Shown here one piece after another: positions 9,158 to 15,922 of a stretch of DNA of 34,679 nucleotides. This stretch comes from Oscillospiraceae bacterium. GTDB lineage: Bacteria; Bacillota; Clostridia; Oscillospirales; CAG-272. Each line of letters begins with the position of its first letter. The first letter of the stretch is position 1. A program made the translations under genes and the position numbers. A model generated the notes under the pieces. It was not told the DNA's origin. It searched no databases and saw only the letters and a program-made list of their open reading frames with translations. The stretch spans positions 1 to 34,679 of the forward strand of contig SVTW01000001.1 of assembly GCA_015063585.1 (NCBI GenBank). The letters run 5' to 3'.

Positions 9158-9880
9158 TCATACGCCGCCGTAGCGACGCTTTCTGGAATAAAAGGCGGCA
9201 ACAGCCTCGTCAACGTCCTTTGATGAATAATCGGGCCAGAGAACGTTGGTAAAATAGTATTCCGCATAGGCGGACTGCCATAAAAGGAAATTAGAGGTGC
9301 GCAAGTCACCGCCCGTTCGAACAATCAAATCGGGATCAGGACAACACGCGGTATAAATGTGACGGCTGATATCCTCCTCTGTCACAACCTCTTTCCCTTC
9401 TCGGATCAACGCATTACAAGCATGTGTGATCTCTTCTCTGCCGCCATAATTGACTGCAATATTTAAAATAAAGGGTTTATGCGCGGTTTCCCGATCGATC
9501 CGATCCATTTTTTGGCGCAATGACTCGGGGAAAATATCAAGGTTCCCGATGAAACGAAAATGAACGTTGTCGTCCTCCATTTCCAGAAAGCATTCCTCGA
9601 TATAATCGTCAAAAATTTTCATGATCGTATCGACTTCCTTTTGCGGACGCTTCCAATTTTCGGTCGAAAAAGCGTAAACGGTCATATATTTCAGACCAAT
9701 GCTTTCACAATAACGTCCGACTTTCTTAAAGGTTGCCGCTCCGTGCGAATGACCAAACTCTCTCGGCATGCCGCGCTTTTGCGCCCAACGCCCGTTTCCG
9801 TCCATAATAAAAGCGATGTGTTGAAGTCGATCATCTACATGAATTGCTTCTTTTTTTTGCTTTTTCTTGATCCCAAACAT
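9158..9880 (-). CDS. uppS: Undecaprenyl diphosphate synthase (cis-prenyltransferase)
   Basis: Condenses isopentenyl diphosphate onto farnesyl diphosphate to give undecaprenyl diphosphate, the lipid carrier for peptidoglycan and teichoic acids. Motifs in order: MDGNGRWAQKRG with the catalytic Asp, GHSHGA, TVYAFSTENWKRP, and DLIVRTGGDLRTSNFLLWQ for diphosphate binding. From the ATG at 9880 it is 240 aa, the family norm. The reading frame is open to a GTG at 9937, but that start falls inside a hairpin and has no good ribosome binding site, while AGAGG lies about ten bases before the ATG at 9880. That leaves a 114-nt gap to frr. Downstream use of MEP-pathway products from dxr and ispG fits the operon. 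Confidence 0.95.
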   Translation of the reverse strand: MFGIKKKQKKEAIHVDDRLQHIAFIMDGNGRWAQKRGMPREFGHSHGAATFKKVGRYCESIGLKYMTVYAFSTENWKRPQKEVDTIMKIFDDYIEECFLEMEDDNVHFRFIGNLDIFPESLRQKMDRIDRETAHKPFILNIAVNYGGREEITHACNALIREGKEVVTEEDISRHIYTACCPDPDLIVRTGGDLRTSNFLLWQSAYAEYYFTNVLWPDYSSKDVDEAVAAFYSRKRRYGGV

Positions 9881-9928
9881 GGCAAACAAACCTCTCTTGC
9901 ATTTTTGCTCAATTGAATCGCGGAAAGG

Positions 9929-9955
9929 GGCTGTCACATTCGCTATGCGACAGCC
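9929..9955 (-). other. Intercistronic hairpin between frr and uppS
   Basis: An inverted repeat with 7-bp arms 9929-9935 and 9949-9955. Beyond one mismatch the stem continues for 3 more bp (37-39 with 45-47 of this block). No T run follows on the minus strand, so it does not look like a terminator. It could be an mRNA processing or stabilising stem in the 114-nt gap between frr and uppS. Confidence 0.4.
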
Positions 9956-9994
9956 GCCTTCCTGCTTTCATTAAAAAAGATTACGCATAGAATA

Positions 9995-10549
9995 TCAAAG
10001 CTTGAGAATTTCTTTTTCCTTCTTTGTCGTAATATCGTCTACAATTTTTACGTAACGGTCGGTGAGATCCTGAACCGATTTTTCACTGGACTTCTGCTCG
10101 TCCTCGGTCATCTCGCCGTTCTTTTTCTGCTTTTTAATATCATCGTTTGCGTCTCTGCGAATGTTACGGATCGCAACACGCGCTTCCTCCCCCATCTTCT
10201 GGATCTGCTTTGCCAAGCTCTTACGGTGCTCCTCGGTCAGAGGCGGGAATACCAAACGGATCACAGAACCGTCATCTGCGGGGGTAATTCCAATATCGGA
10301 AGCAAGCAGAGCCTTTACCATTGCTTTGAGCGTAGAACGGTCATAGGGGGTGATGGTAAGGGTCTTGGGGTCGGTTACGGCAACAGACGCCATGTCAACA
10401 AGCTTTGTGGGAGCTCCGTAATATTCAAAGGTAACCTTGGAAACAATTGCGCTGTTTGCCTGACTTGCACGAATCGTAGAAAGATTGTTTTCATATGCAG
10501 CTACGCTTTTCTGCATTTTGGATTCGGTTTCTTTGGTATTGTATTTCAT
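9995..10549 (-). CDS. frr: Ribosome recycling factor
   Basis: Splits post-termination ribosomes together with EF-G. From the ATG at 10549 the protein is 184 aa, typical length (185). The conserved core is present: FEYYGAPTKL, SVAVTDPKTLTITPYD, the hinge and PPLTEEHRKSL, and the RNIRRDAND signature of the long three-helix arm. GGA followed by A-rich sequence lies about eight bases before this ATG. An in-frame GTG at 10582 and an ATG at 10561 are possible but add residues absent from the family. One oddity: the usual R-[AT]-G-R-A of helix 1 reads R-A-S-Q-A at residues 27-31. The gene follows pyrH, the universal neighbour. Confidence 0.96.
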   Translation of the reverse strand: MKYNTKETESKMQKSVAAYENNLSTIRASQANSAIVSKVTFEYYGAPTKLVDMASVAVTDPKTLTITPYDRSTLKAMVKALLASDIGITPADDGSVIRLVFPPLTEEHRKSLAKQIQKMGEEARVAIRNIRRDANDDIKKQKKNGEMTEDEQKSSEKSVQDLTDRYVKIVDDITTKKEKEILKL

Positions 10550-10564
10550 CTTTTTTTCCATTTT

Positions 10565-10580
10565 GCCGCATCGGTGCGGC
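10565..10580. repeat. Small hairpin in the pyrH-frr gap
   Basis: Perfect inverted repeat with 6-bp GC-rich arms 10565-10570 and 10575-10580 and a 4-nt loop, just upstream of the chosen frr start. There is no T run after it. It could tune frr translation; no function is shown. Confidence 0.35.
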
Positions 10581-10613
10581 ACCCTTTCTATGTATTGATA
10601 TTATTTAAATTTT

Positions 10614-11327
10614 TTAGTTATGAATTGCCGTACCGACAGACTCACCCATTACCACACGGTAAATGTTTTCGGGATCGGAAAGTCCAAAAGCATAGCCGTT
10701 GATATGATTTTCCTTACAGAAAAGTGTGGAGCTCATGTCGAGTGCACGAAGATTTTCATTAATGATCCGATCATAAGTCAGATCGCTGTAACGAACTGCG
10801 GTGGGGTCAACGTTGGGATCCGCACTGTAGATCGCGTCAATATTTTTTGCCATCAAAATGCAATCTGCACCGATTTCCGCCGCGCGAAGAGCTGCCGCTG
10901 TATCGGTAGAAAAGAAAGGCGTTCCCAAGCCGCATCCAAAAATAACGACTTTGCCGCTCTCAAGCGCACGGATCGCATCGCGAACATTATAGTGGTCGGC
11001 ATATGCATTCATTTCAACAGCGGTCATAACAACCGTATCCATTCCTACACGCAGAAAAACATCCTGAAGTGCAAGAGAGTTGATTGCTGTTGCGAGCATG
11101 CCCATGTGATCGGCACGGCAACGGTCCATCTCAAAGCCTTGACGTCCGCGCCAAATATTTCCCGCACCAACGATCACACCAACCTGAACACCTGCATCTA
11201 CACAGCGCTTGATCTGCTTCGCAACCACCTCGATAAAAGAGAAATCAAGAATATCACCGGTGTTATTTCCCTTGAGTGCTTCTCCAGAGAGTTTCAATAA
11301 TATCCGTTTATACTTTGGCGTTTCCAT
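10614..11327 (-). CDS. pyrH: UMP kinase
   Basis: Phosphorylates UMP to UDP with ATP, feeding pyrimidine nucleotide pools. It belongs to the amino-acid-kinase fold and acts as a hexamer. The 237-aa protein carries KRILLKLSGEAL at the N-terminus, VGVIVGAGNIWRG, the MGMLATAINSLALQD segment, GCGLGTPFFSTDTAA, and AIYSADPNVDP, all standard for bacterial PyrH. The ATG at 11327 is preferred because TAGGAG stands 11 nt upstream. An in-frame GTG at 11339 would overlap that ribosome binding site. It is the first gene of the operon, with its promoter at 11370-11398. In many bacteria it directly follows tsf; here two sugar genes intervene. Confidence 0.97.
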   Translation of the reverse strand: METPKYKRILLKLSGEALKGNNTGDILDFSFIEVVAKQIKRCVDAGVQVGVIVGAGNIWRGRQGFEMDRCRADHMGMLATAINSLALQDVFLRVGMDTVVMTAVEMNAYADHYNVRDAIRALESGKVVIFGCGLGTPFFSTDTAAALRAAEIGADCILMAKNIDAIYSADPNVDPTAVRYSDLTYDRIINENLRALDMSSTLFCKENHINGYAFGLSDPENIYRVVMGESVGTAIHN

Positions 11328-11369
11328 GCTTGAATCCACTCCTACATCTATGAATTTATATACATCTTT

Positions 11370-11398
11370 ATTTTACTACAAAACAGCGATTTTGTAAA
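11370..11398 (-). promoter_or_regulatory. Sigma-A promoter of the pyrH-polC operon
   Basis: On the minus strand, -35 TTTACA (11393-11398) and -10 TAAAAT (11370-11375) are separated by 17 nt. The predicted start lies about 35 nt before the pyrH ATG, leaving a short leader. No other strong promoter was found between here and polC. Confidence 0.8.
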
Positions 11399-11446
11399 CA
11401 CCTTTTTTGTAAATTGTTTTTATAAATCGTTAATTTTTTATAAAAA

Positions 11447-11489
11447 AACTCCGTATGCTTTCATAAGAAACATAAAAGCATACGGAGTT
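11447..11489 (-). terminator. Terminator of the sorD-fsa unit
   Basis: Perfect 15-bp stem, arms 11447-11461 and 11475-11489, with a 13-nt loop. On the minus strand the descending arm runs into a T run at 11442-11448. It lies 32 nt past the fsa stop and just upstream of the pyrH promoter, so it separates the sugar genes from the pyrH operon. Confidence 0.88.
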
Positions 11490-11520
11490 CAGATATGAAT
11501 CAATCTGCAATGTAAACCAA

Positions 11521-12195
11521 TTAAAAATCCAGAATTGTTTTATTGCCGTAAACAGCCTTCCAATCCCGTTCGAAAGTTTCAATTGCGGCATTGGTCATGG
11601 GATGCGAGATCAGACCGCGCATAATATCCTCGGAAACCGTTACGCAATGGCAGCCCGCAAGCGCGCATTTATGCACCTGCTCCATATTTTTGAAGCTGGC
11701 AGCCAACACCTGCGTGTCCAATCGGTGAAGCGAAAGCTCTTTTACAATATCAGAAACCACTTGAACACCGTCTCCGATAATATTATCCAAACGATTCACA
11801 TACGGCGCAACAAACGCAGCTCCGGCGCGCGCCGCCATCAAGGCTTGCGCGGGTGTGAAAATAGCTGTCATGGTCACGGGAATGCCCAATTTTTTCAACA
11901 GCATGGTTGCCTTGAGACCTTCCTCGCCAATCGGAACCTTGATATAGAAGGATCCGCCCAATCTTTTTTGCAGAAGCCTTGCCTCAGCAACGATATCATC
12001 GGCTTTTTGCGCTGTGGTTTGAACGTGCAGCATCTTATTTTCGCCAATGACATTCCGAATTCTTTCAACCAGATGCCAAAAATCGGTATTTTCTTTGGAA
12101 ATGATAGAGGGATTTGTAGTCACGCCCGACATAGGATAAAACGCATTGCAGTGTTGGATCGCGTTCAAATCGGCAGTGTCAAGTAAGTAAATCAT
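11521..12195 (-). CDS. fsa: Transaldolase / fructose-6-phosphate aldolase family protein
   Basis: Class I aldolase of the short transaldolase family (FSA/TalC/MipB). The 224-aa length fits the 215-225 aa FSA group. Residues matching the FSA active site are D6, T26 and N28 (TTNPS), the Schiff-base lysine K86 in YIKVPIG, and PYVNRLD at 131-137. The family either cleaves fructose 6-phosphate to dihydroxyacetone and glyceraldehyde 3-phosphate, or works as a short transaldolase; sequence alone does not separate these. It follows sorD by 33 nt with a good AAGAGG site, so the two are cotranscribed. SorD would produce fructose 6-phosphate, which this enzyme could take. No PTS or transporter gene is adjacent. 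Confidence 0.88.
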   Translation of the reverse strand: MIYLLDTADLNAIQHCNAFYPMSGVTTNPSIISKENTDFWHLVERIRNVIGENKMLHVQTTAQKADDIVAEARLLQKRLGGSFYIKVPIGEEGLKATMLLKKLGIPVTMTAIFTPAQALMAARAGAAFVAPYVNRLDNIIGDGVQVVSDIVKELSLHRLDTQVLAASFKNMEQVHKCALAGCHCVTVSEDIMRGLISHPMTNAAIETFERDWKAVYGNKTILDF

Positions 12196-12228
12196 AGATT
12201 GCCTCTTAATATTTCAAATCTATTTTTA

Positions 12229-13035
12229 TCAGCCTCTTGTTTTTCCGCCTGCAACGTTCAGCGTTACACCCGTGATATAGCTTGCCTTCTCACTTGCCAT
12301 GAATGCAACCGTGGAAGCCACCTCGGAAAGCTTACCGGATCTGCCGAGCGGTGTGGTTCCGGTCTTGCTGTATCCTGCACGAAGCTGATCAACCGTGATA
12401 CCTCTGGTGTATGCCAGAGCGGTCTCATAAGAGATCGTGCGCAAGCCCGTTGCTTCCAGAATGCCGGGGGCAATTCCAACTACGCGAATGCCGAATTTTC
12501 CAAGCTCTTTAGACCAAGAACGCGTCAGCGCATTGACAGCAGCCTTTGATGCGGCATAAACGCTCTGTCCTTCCGAGCCCTCAAGACCGCACTCGGACGA
12601 CATATTGATCACAACGCCTTCTCCCTTTGCTTTCATAATGCGAACAGCTTCCTGCGAGCAGAAGAACAGTCCCTTGAGATTGACGTTCATCACCTTATCC
12701 CATACGTTTTCGTCAAGTTCATACTGACCAGCCTCGTCAACAAGCAGTCTCGGAATATTGATACCGGCATTGTTTACGAGAACGTCAACCGTTCCGAATT
12801 TTGCAACGGTTTTTTCCATCATTGCAACAACGTCGGCTTTGTTGGAAACGTCCGTTTTTACATACAGCAGGTTTTCATCGGATGCGCCGTCAAAAGCGGG
12901 AGCTTCGGCTGCAATGTCAGAAACCACAACCTTTGCGCCGTCATGGAGAAGTTCTTCCACAACAGCATATCCGATTCCGCTTGCGCCGCCTGTTACAACG
13001 ATTACCTTGCCCGATAAATTCAACCAATTTTCCAT
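12229..13035 (-). CDS. sorD: Sorbitol-6-phosphate 2-dehydrogenase-like SDR
   Basis: Short-chain dehydrogenase/reductase of 268 aa. The NAD(P) motif TGGASGIG is at residues 15-22, NNAG at 88-91, the catalytic Ser at about 146-147, and YxxxK as Y160/K164. Beyond the generic SDR core it carries segments I recall from Klebsiella SorD: the WLNL start, INIPRLLVDE, SSECGLEGSEGQS, RSWSKELGKFGIRVVGIAPGILE (shown here as a region, residues 172-194) and the AGGKTRG end. This supports oxidation of sorbitol 6-phosphate to fructose 6-phosphate, though a related sugar phosphate is possible. AAGGAG precedes the ATG. It stands only 24 nt after the tsf terminator hairpin, with little room for a promoter. Confidence 0.82.
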   Translation of the reverse strand: MENWLNLSGKVIVVTGGASGIGYAVVEELLHDGAKVVVSDIAAEAPAFDGASDENLLYVKTDVSNKADVVAMMEKTVAKFGTVDVLVNNAGINIPRLLVDEAGQYELDENVWDKVMNVNLKGLFFCSQEAVRIMKAKGEGVVINMSSECGLEGSEGQSVYAASKAAVNALTRSWSKELGKFGIRVVGIAPGILEATGLRTISYETALAYTRGITVDQLRAGYSKTGTTPLGRSGKLSEVASTVAFMASEKASYITGVTLNVAGGKTRG

Positions 13036-13058
13036 TTTTGTGCTCCTTTATTTTTTTG

Positions 13059-13096
13059 CAAAAAACGGAGGTTCGAATCTGAACCTCCGTTTTTTG
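13059..13096 (-). terminator. Terminator of rpsB-tsf
   Basis: Perfect 16-bp stem, arms 13059-13074 and 13081-13096, with a 6-nt loop and A/T runs at the base, so the T run is inside the 3' arm on the minus strand. It begins 5 nt past the tsf stop and ends 24 nt before the sorD start. If it is leaky, ribosomal-protein transcription would run on into sorD-fsa. Confidence 0.85.
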
Positions 13097-13100
13097 TTTA

Positions 13101-14024
13101 TTATTTGCCGGAAGTCATTTTTGCAATTTCTTCTGCAAAGTTCTCTTCTCTCTTCTGAATGCCTTCGCCCTTTTCATAGCGATAGAAATCTACGATCTCG
13201 ATATTGCCGCCAAGTTCCTTTGCGGTAGCCTTTACATACTGTCCAACCTTCATGTCCTCGTCCTTAACGTAGGTCATATCAACCAGGCAGTTGTTGTCAT
13301 AGAACTTGGAAATTCTACCCAATACCATCTTTTCCTTAATCGCATCGGGCTTCTTTGCATTTGCGGGATCATTTGCGATCTGTGCAAGCAGAATGCTCTT
13401 CTCTTCCTCGATTACCGAAGCGGGAACCTGCTCACGGCAGAGGTAAGGAGTGGGATATGCGCCGATCTGAAGCGCAATGTTCTTAGCGAAAGCAGTGAAC
13501 TCGGGCTTATCTGCAACGTCGGTTACGAACTTTGCGATAACACCGATCGAGCCGGTTCCGTGAATATAGGTGCTGGTTACGCCGTCCACAACAACGAAAC
13601 GGCGAATGGTCAGTTTCTCACCGATCTTGAAGATCATTTCCTTAACCTTTTCTTCAACGGTCATCTCTGCGTCGAACTTGCAAGCCATCAGAGCGTCTAC
13701 GTCTGCGGGCTTCTGTGCGATGATGATCTTGAGAAGATCGCCAACGAATGCCTTGAAGGTTTCGTTCTTCGCAACGAAGTCGGTTTCCGAGTTTACCTCG
13801 ATCATAGCGGTGGAGTTCCCCTCTTTCAGGATCTCAACAACACCGTCAGCGGCAATTCTGGTTGCCATCTTGGACTCAGCCTTGAGCTCACCCTTCTCGC
13901 GAAGGATCTTGATTGCTGCTTCAACGTCGCCGTCAGCTTCAACAAGTGCCTTTTTGCACTCCATCATACCGATACCGGTCTTCGCGCGGAGAGCCGCAAC
14001 ATCTTTTGCTGTAATAGTAGCCAT
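13101..14024 (-). CDS. tsf: Translation elongation factor Ts
   Basis: Guanine nucleotide exchange factor for EF-Tu. The protein is 307 aa. The N-terminal UBA-like domain begins with ITAKDVAALRAKTGIGMMECKKAL, present in full at residues 4-27. The core follows with the TDFVAKNETFKAFV motif that contacts EF-Tu, then two dimerisation subdomains and a C-terminal QKREENFAEEIAKM helix. It follows rpsB by 33 nt in the universal rpsB-tsf pair. Codon choice looks restricted to a few preferred codons, as expected for a highly expressed gene. Confidence 0.98.
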   Translation of the reverse strand: MATITAKDVAALRAKTGIGMMECKKALVEADGDVEAAIKILREKGELKAESKMATRIAADGVVEILKEGNSTAMIEVNSETDFVAKNETFKAFVGDLLKIIIAQKPADVDALMACKFDAEMTVEEKVKEMIFKIGEKLTIRRFVVVDGVTSTYIHGTGSIGVIAKFVTDVADKPEFTAFAKNIALQIGAYPTPYLCREQVPASVIEEEKSILLAQIANDPANAKKPDAIKEKMVLGRISKFYDNNCLVDMTYVKDEDMKVGQYVKATAKELGGNIEIVDFYRYEKGEGIQKREENFAEEIAKMTSGK

Positions 14025-14057
14025 TTTTAGTATCTCCTTTACAAAATCGGTATTAAA

Positions 14058-14795
14058 TTACTCTGCGTCCTCAGCGGTTTCTGCAACCTCAGCCTCTGCT
14101 TCAGCAGTTGCTTCACCCTGCTTACCCTCGATTACAGCATCAGCCAAAGCCGAGGAGATCAGCTTAATTGCGCGGATTGCGTCATCGTTACCGGGAATGA
14201 TATAATCTGCATCATCGGGATCGCAGTTGGTGTCCACGATCGCAATAACCGGAATACCCAGTTTCTTTGCTTCAAGAACAGCGTTTCTTTCCTTCTTGGG
14301 GTCAACGATAAAGATCGCGTCGGGAAGCTTTTCCATGGTCTTAATACCGCCGTAGCTCTTCTCAAGATCGAAGATCTCCTTCTGCATCGAAGCAACTTCC
14401 TTCTTGGGAAGCAGATCAAAGGTTCCGTCCTCCTGCATCTTGTACAGGTCGTTCAGACGGTTGATCGAACGCTTGATGGTCTTGAAGTTGGTCATCATAC
14501 CGCCGGGCCAACGAACATTTACATAGTACATGCCGCAACGGGTAGCCTCTTCCTTGATTGCCTCTGCGGCCTGCTTCTTGGTACCAACGAACAGAACAGT
14601 ACCGTTGTTCTCGGAAAGCTCACGAACAAAGTTGTAAGCCTCGTCGAACTTCTTCACCGTTTTCTGAAGGTCAATGATATAAATACCATTTCTCTCGGTG
14701 AAAATGTACTCCTGCATTTTCGGGTTCCATCTTCTGGTGTGGTGTCCGAAATGAACACCTGCTTCAAGCAGCTGCTTGATAGAAATAACAGACAT
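14058..14795 (-). CDS. rpsB: Small ribosomal subunit protein uS2
   Basis: Ribosomal protein S2 of the 30S subunit head, 245 aa. The family start [18 protein letters not shown] is clear, followed by [21 protein letters not shown], the [15 protein letters not shown] segment, and [21 protein letters not shown] near the C-terminus, with an acidic Ala/Glu-rich tail. The reading frame is open upstream to 15149, but the ATG at 14795 has AAGGAGG at the right distance and matches the family start. Its own promoter lies at 14947-14975 with a long leader between, where S2 autoregulation is plausible. Confidence 0.98.
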   Translation of the reverse strand: MSVISIKQLLEAGVHFGHHTRRWNPKMQEYIFTERNGIYIIDLQKTVKKFDEAYNFVRELSENNGTVLFVGTKKQAAEAIKEEATRCGMYYVNVRWPGGMMTNFKTIKRSINRLNDLYKMQEDGTFDLLPKKEVASMQKEIFDLEKSYGGIKTMEKLPDAIFIVDPKKERNAVLEAKKLGIPVIAIVDTNCDPDDADYIIPGNDDAIRAIKLISSALADAVIEGKQGEATAEAEAEVAETAEDAE

Positions 14796-14940
14796 TTTTA
14801 TGTCCTCCTTCGGTTTTTTCCACCATCGCAACGCATTGCCAAAAACCGCATTTCGCGGCACCGATGCAACGTTCGTCCGATGTGTGAATTTTTTTATTTT
14901 GCGCCAATGCCCGCTTTTCAAGGGGATCGCGACGCAATTA
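14796..14940 (-). promoter_or_regulatory. rpsB 5' leader, candidate autoregulatory structure
   Basis: About 145 nt lie between the predicted transcription start and rpsB. In the minus-strand RNA I see a nested stem: CAUCG near the middle pairs with CGAUG close to the ribosome binding site, enclosing a CCGC/GCGG hairpin. Bacterial rpsB leaders are known to carry S2-responsive structures. I cannot fold the RNA or match it to a known family here. Confidence 0.5.
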
Positions 14941-14946
14941 CAATAG

Positions 14947-14975
14947 ATTATAACATACTTCCCTTTTTTTTGCAA
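14947..14975 (-). promoter_or_regulatory. Sigma-A promoter of rpsB-tsf, extended -10
   Basis: On the minus strand, -35 TTGCAA (14970-14975), a 17-nt spacer, and -10 TATAAT (14947-14952) preceded by TGT as an extended -10. This is strong, as expected for a ribosomal protein operon. Confidence 0.85.
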
Positions 14976-15009
14976 CAGGAAATACGATTGTTTACATTTT
15001 TTTAACAAT

Positions 15010-15801
15010 TTATCTTCGCGATTCCGAATGATGCCTGTATTCGGACGGCGTGCATCCCATAACCGACAAAAAAACATCATTAAAGCTACGAATGCTTTGG
15101 AATCCGCACATCTGCGATATCTCTGTAATTCCGCATGCTTCGGTTGCAAGCATTTGAGCGGCGTGCTCTACGCGGCATTCATTGAGAACCTGACGGAATT
15201 TAATTGAATATTTTTGATTGAGCAAGCGAGAAAGATAATGGTATTCATATCCAAAATGCTGTGCCACGTTCTGCAAGGAAAGATCTTCTGAAAAATGTGT
15301 TTCTATATAATCGAGAACGCGGCAGATCAAATCATCGTTTTTGTTTTTTCGCGGCTCTAATTGTACCTGCTTTACATACTGATCGCACAGCGCGTAAAGG
15401 CACGCGCGTTTCATTAAAAGCGAAGGCTCACCGATCATTAAATTTTCTTTCACAAGTGCCTCAACCTCCTCACCTGGATGAAAGATCATCGTATCCCCTT
15501 GGAGGTCCTTGATAAAAGAGGCAAATTCGGGTACAAAATCCTCGGAAAAAACCGCTACCCACGCCATGCAATCCTCTTCAATCCGAAAAGAGTGGATTTG
15601 ATTGGAAAGAATCATTGCCCATTCCCCTTTTTGGAGGATTACATCGTTTTCCTTCATGGTAAGAGACATCGTTCCGTGCAATACACAGATCAGCTCCAAA
15701 TTCTTATGAAAATGTGGCTTCCAAATCCGATTGGTGTAAGTATAGGCATTATAATTGTTGTTTCCTCTTGAATTATCACTCTGATGATCGGCTTTTGACA
15801 T
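15010..15801 (-). CDS. AraC-family transcriptional regulator
   Basis: A 263-aa regulator with an N-terminal cupin-like sensor domain (about residues 25-110: [14 protein letters not shown], then [18 protein letters not shown]) and a C-terminal double helix-turn-helix of the HTH_18 type (about 160-258), ending in the usual PSEYRHH. The frame is open to 15867, but the ATG at 15801 has GGGAGA upstream and puts the promoter at 15839-15867 in the right place; the longer start would begin inside the promoter. It is divergent from the glycyl radical gene pair and shares the 121-nt intergenic region. It is therefore the likely regulator of that pair, responding to a small molecule, perhaps the enzyme's substrate (inference). 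Confidence 0.9.
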   Translation of the reverse strand: MSKADHQSDNSRGNNNYNAYTYTNRIWKPHFHKNLELICVLHGTMSLTMKENDVILQKGEWAMILSNQIHSFRIEEDCMAWVAVFSEDFVPEFASFIKDLQGDTMIFHPGEEVEALVKENLMIGEPSLLMKRACLYALCDQYVKQVQLEPRKNKNDDLICRVLDYIETHFSEDLSLQNVAQHFGYEYHYLSRLLNQKYSIKFRQVLNECRVEHAAQMLATEACGITEISQMCGFQSIRSFNDVFLSVMGCTPSEYRHHSESRR

Positions 15802-15838
15802 ATCGGTCTCCCAATAAAAAAGATAAATTTCTGCTACT

Positions 15839-15867
15839 ATTATACAACAAAATACTTTCCAAATCAA
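15839..15867 (-). promoter_or_regulatory. Promoter of the araC-family gene
   Basis: On the minus strand, -35 TTGATT (15862-15867), a 17-nt spacer, and -10 TATAAT (15839-15844). Its -35 box directly abuts the -35 box of the opposing promoter. Confidence 0.7.
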
Positions 15868-15874
15868 GTATTTT
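15849..15874. promoter_or_regulatory. Perfect inverted repeat, candidate operator
   Basis: Perfect 9-bp arms (15849-15857 AAAATACTT and 15866-15874 AAGTATTTT) with an 8-nt centre. The repeat covers both divergent -35 boxes, so a bound regulator could control both promoters together. The AraC-family protein is the obvious candidate, although that family often binds direct repeats. Confidence 0.55.
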
Positions 15875-15884
15875 TTAATATAAT
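15856..15884 (+). promoter_or_regulatory. Promoter of the activase-glycyl radical enzyme operon
   Basis: -35 TTTCCA (15856-15861), a 17-nt spacer, and -10 TATAAT (15879-15884). The -35 is weak (4 of 6 consensus bases), which fits a promoter that needs an activator. Confidence 0.65.
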
Positions 15885-15922
15885 TAAATCAGAAAATCAA
15901 ATTCGGATCGGAGGTGCCCTGA

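Noticed and set aside
9881-9937. GTG start for uppS at 9937
   Set aside because: It lies within a hairpin, has no ribosome binding site and adds 19 residues not seen in the family; the ATG at 9880 is better.
11340-11520. Possible small RNA or riboswitch upstream of pyrH
   Set aside because: The structure there is fully explained by the fsa terminator and a promoter; the pyrH leader is only about 35 nt.
14796-15149. Upstream extension of rpsB giving a 363-aa protein
   Set aside because: The extension covers the rpsB leader and promoter and has no similarity to S2; the ATG at 14795 has AAGGAGG and the family start.
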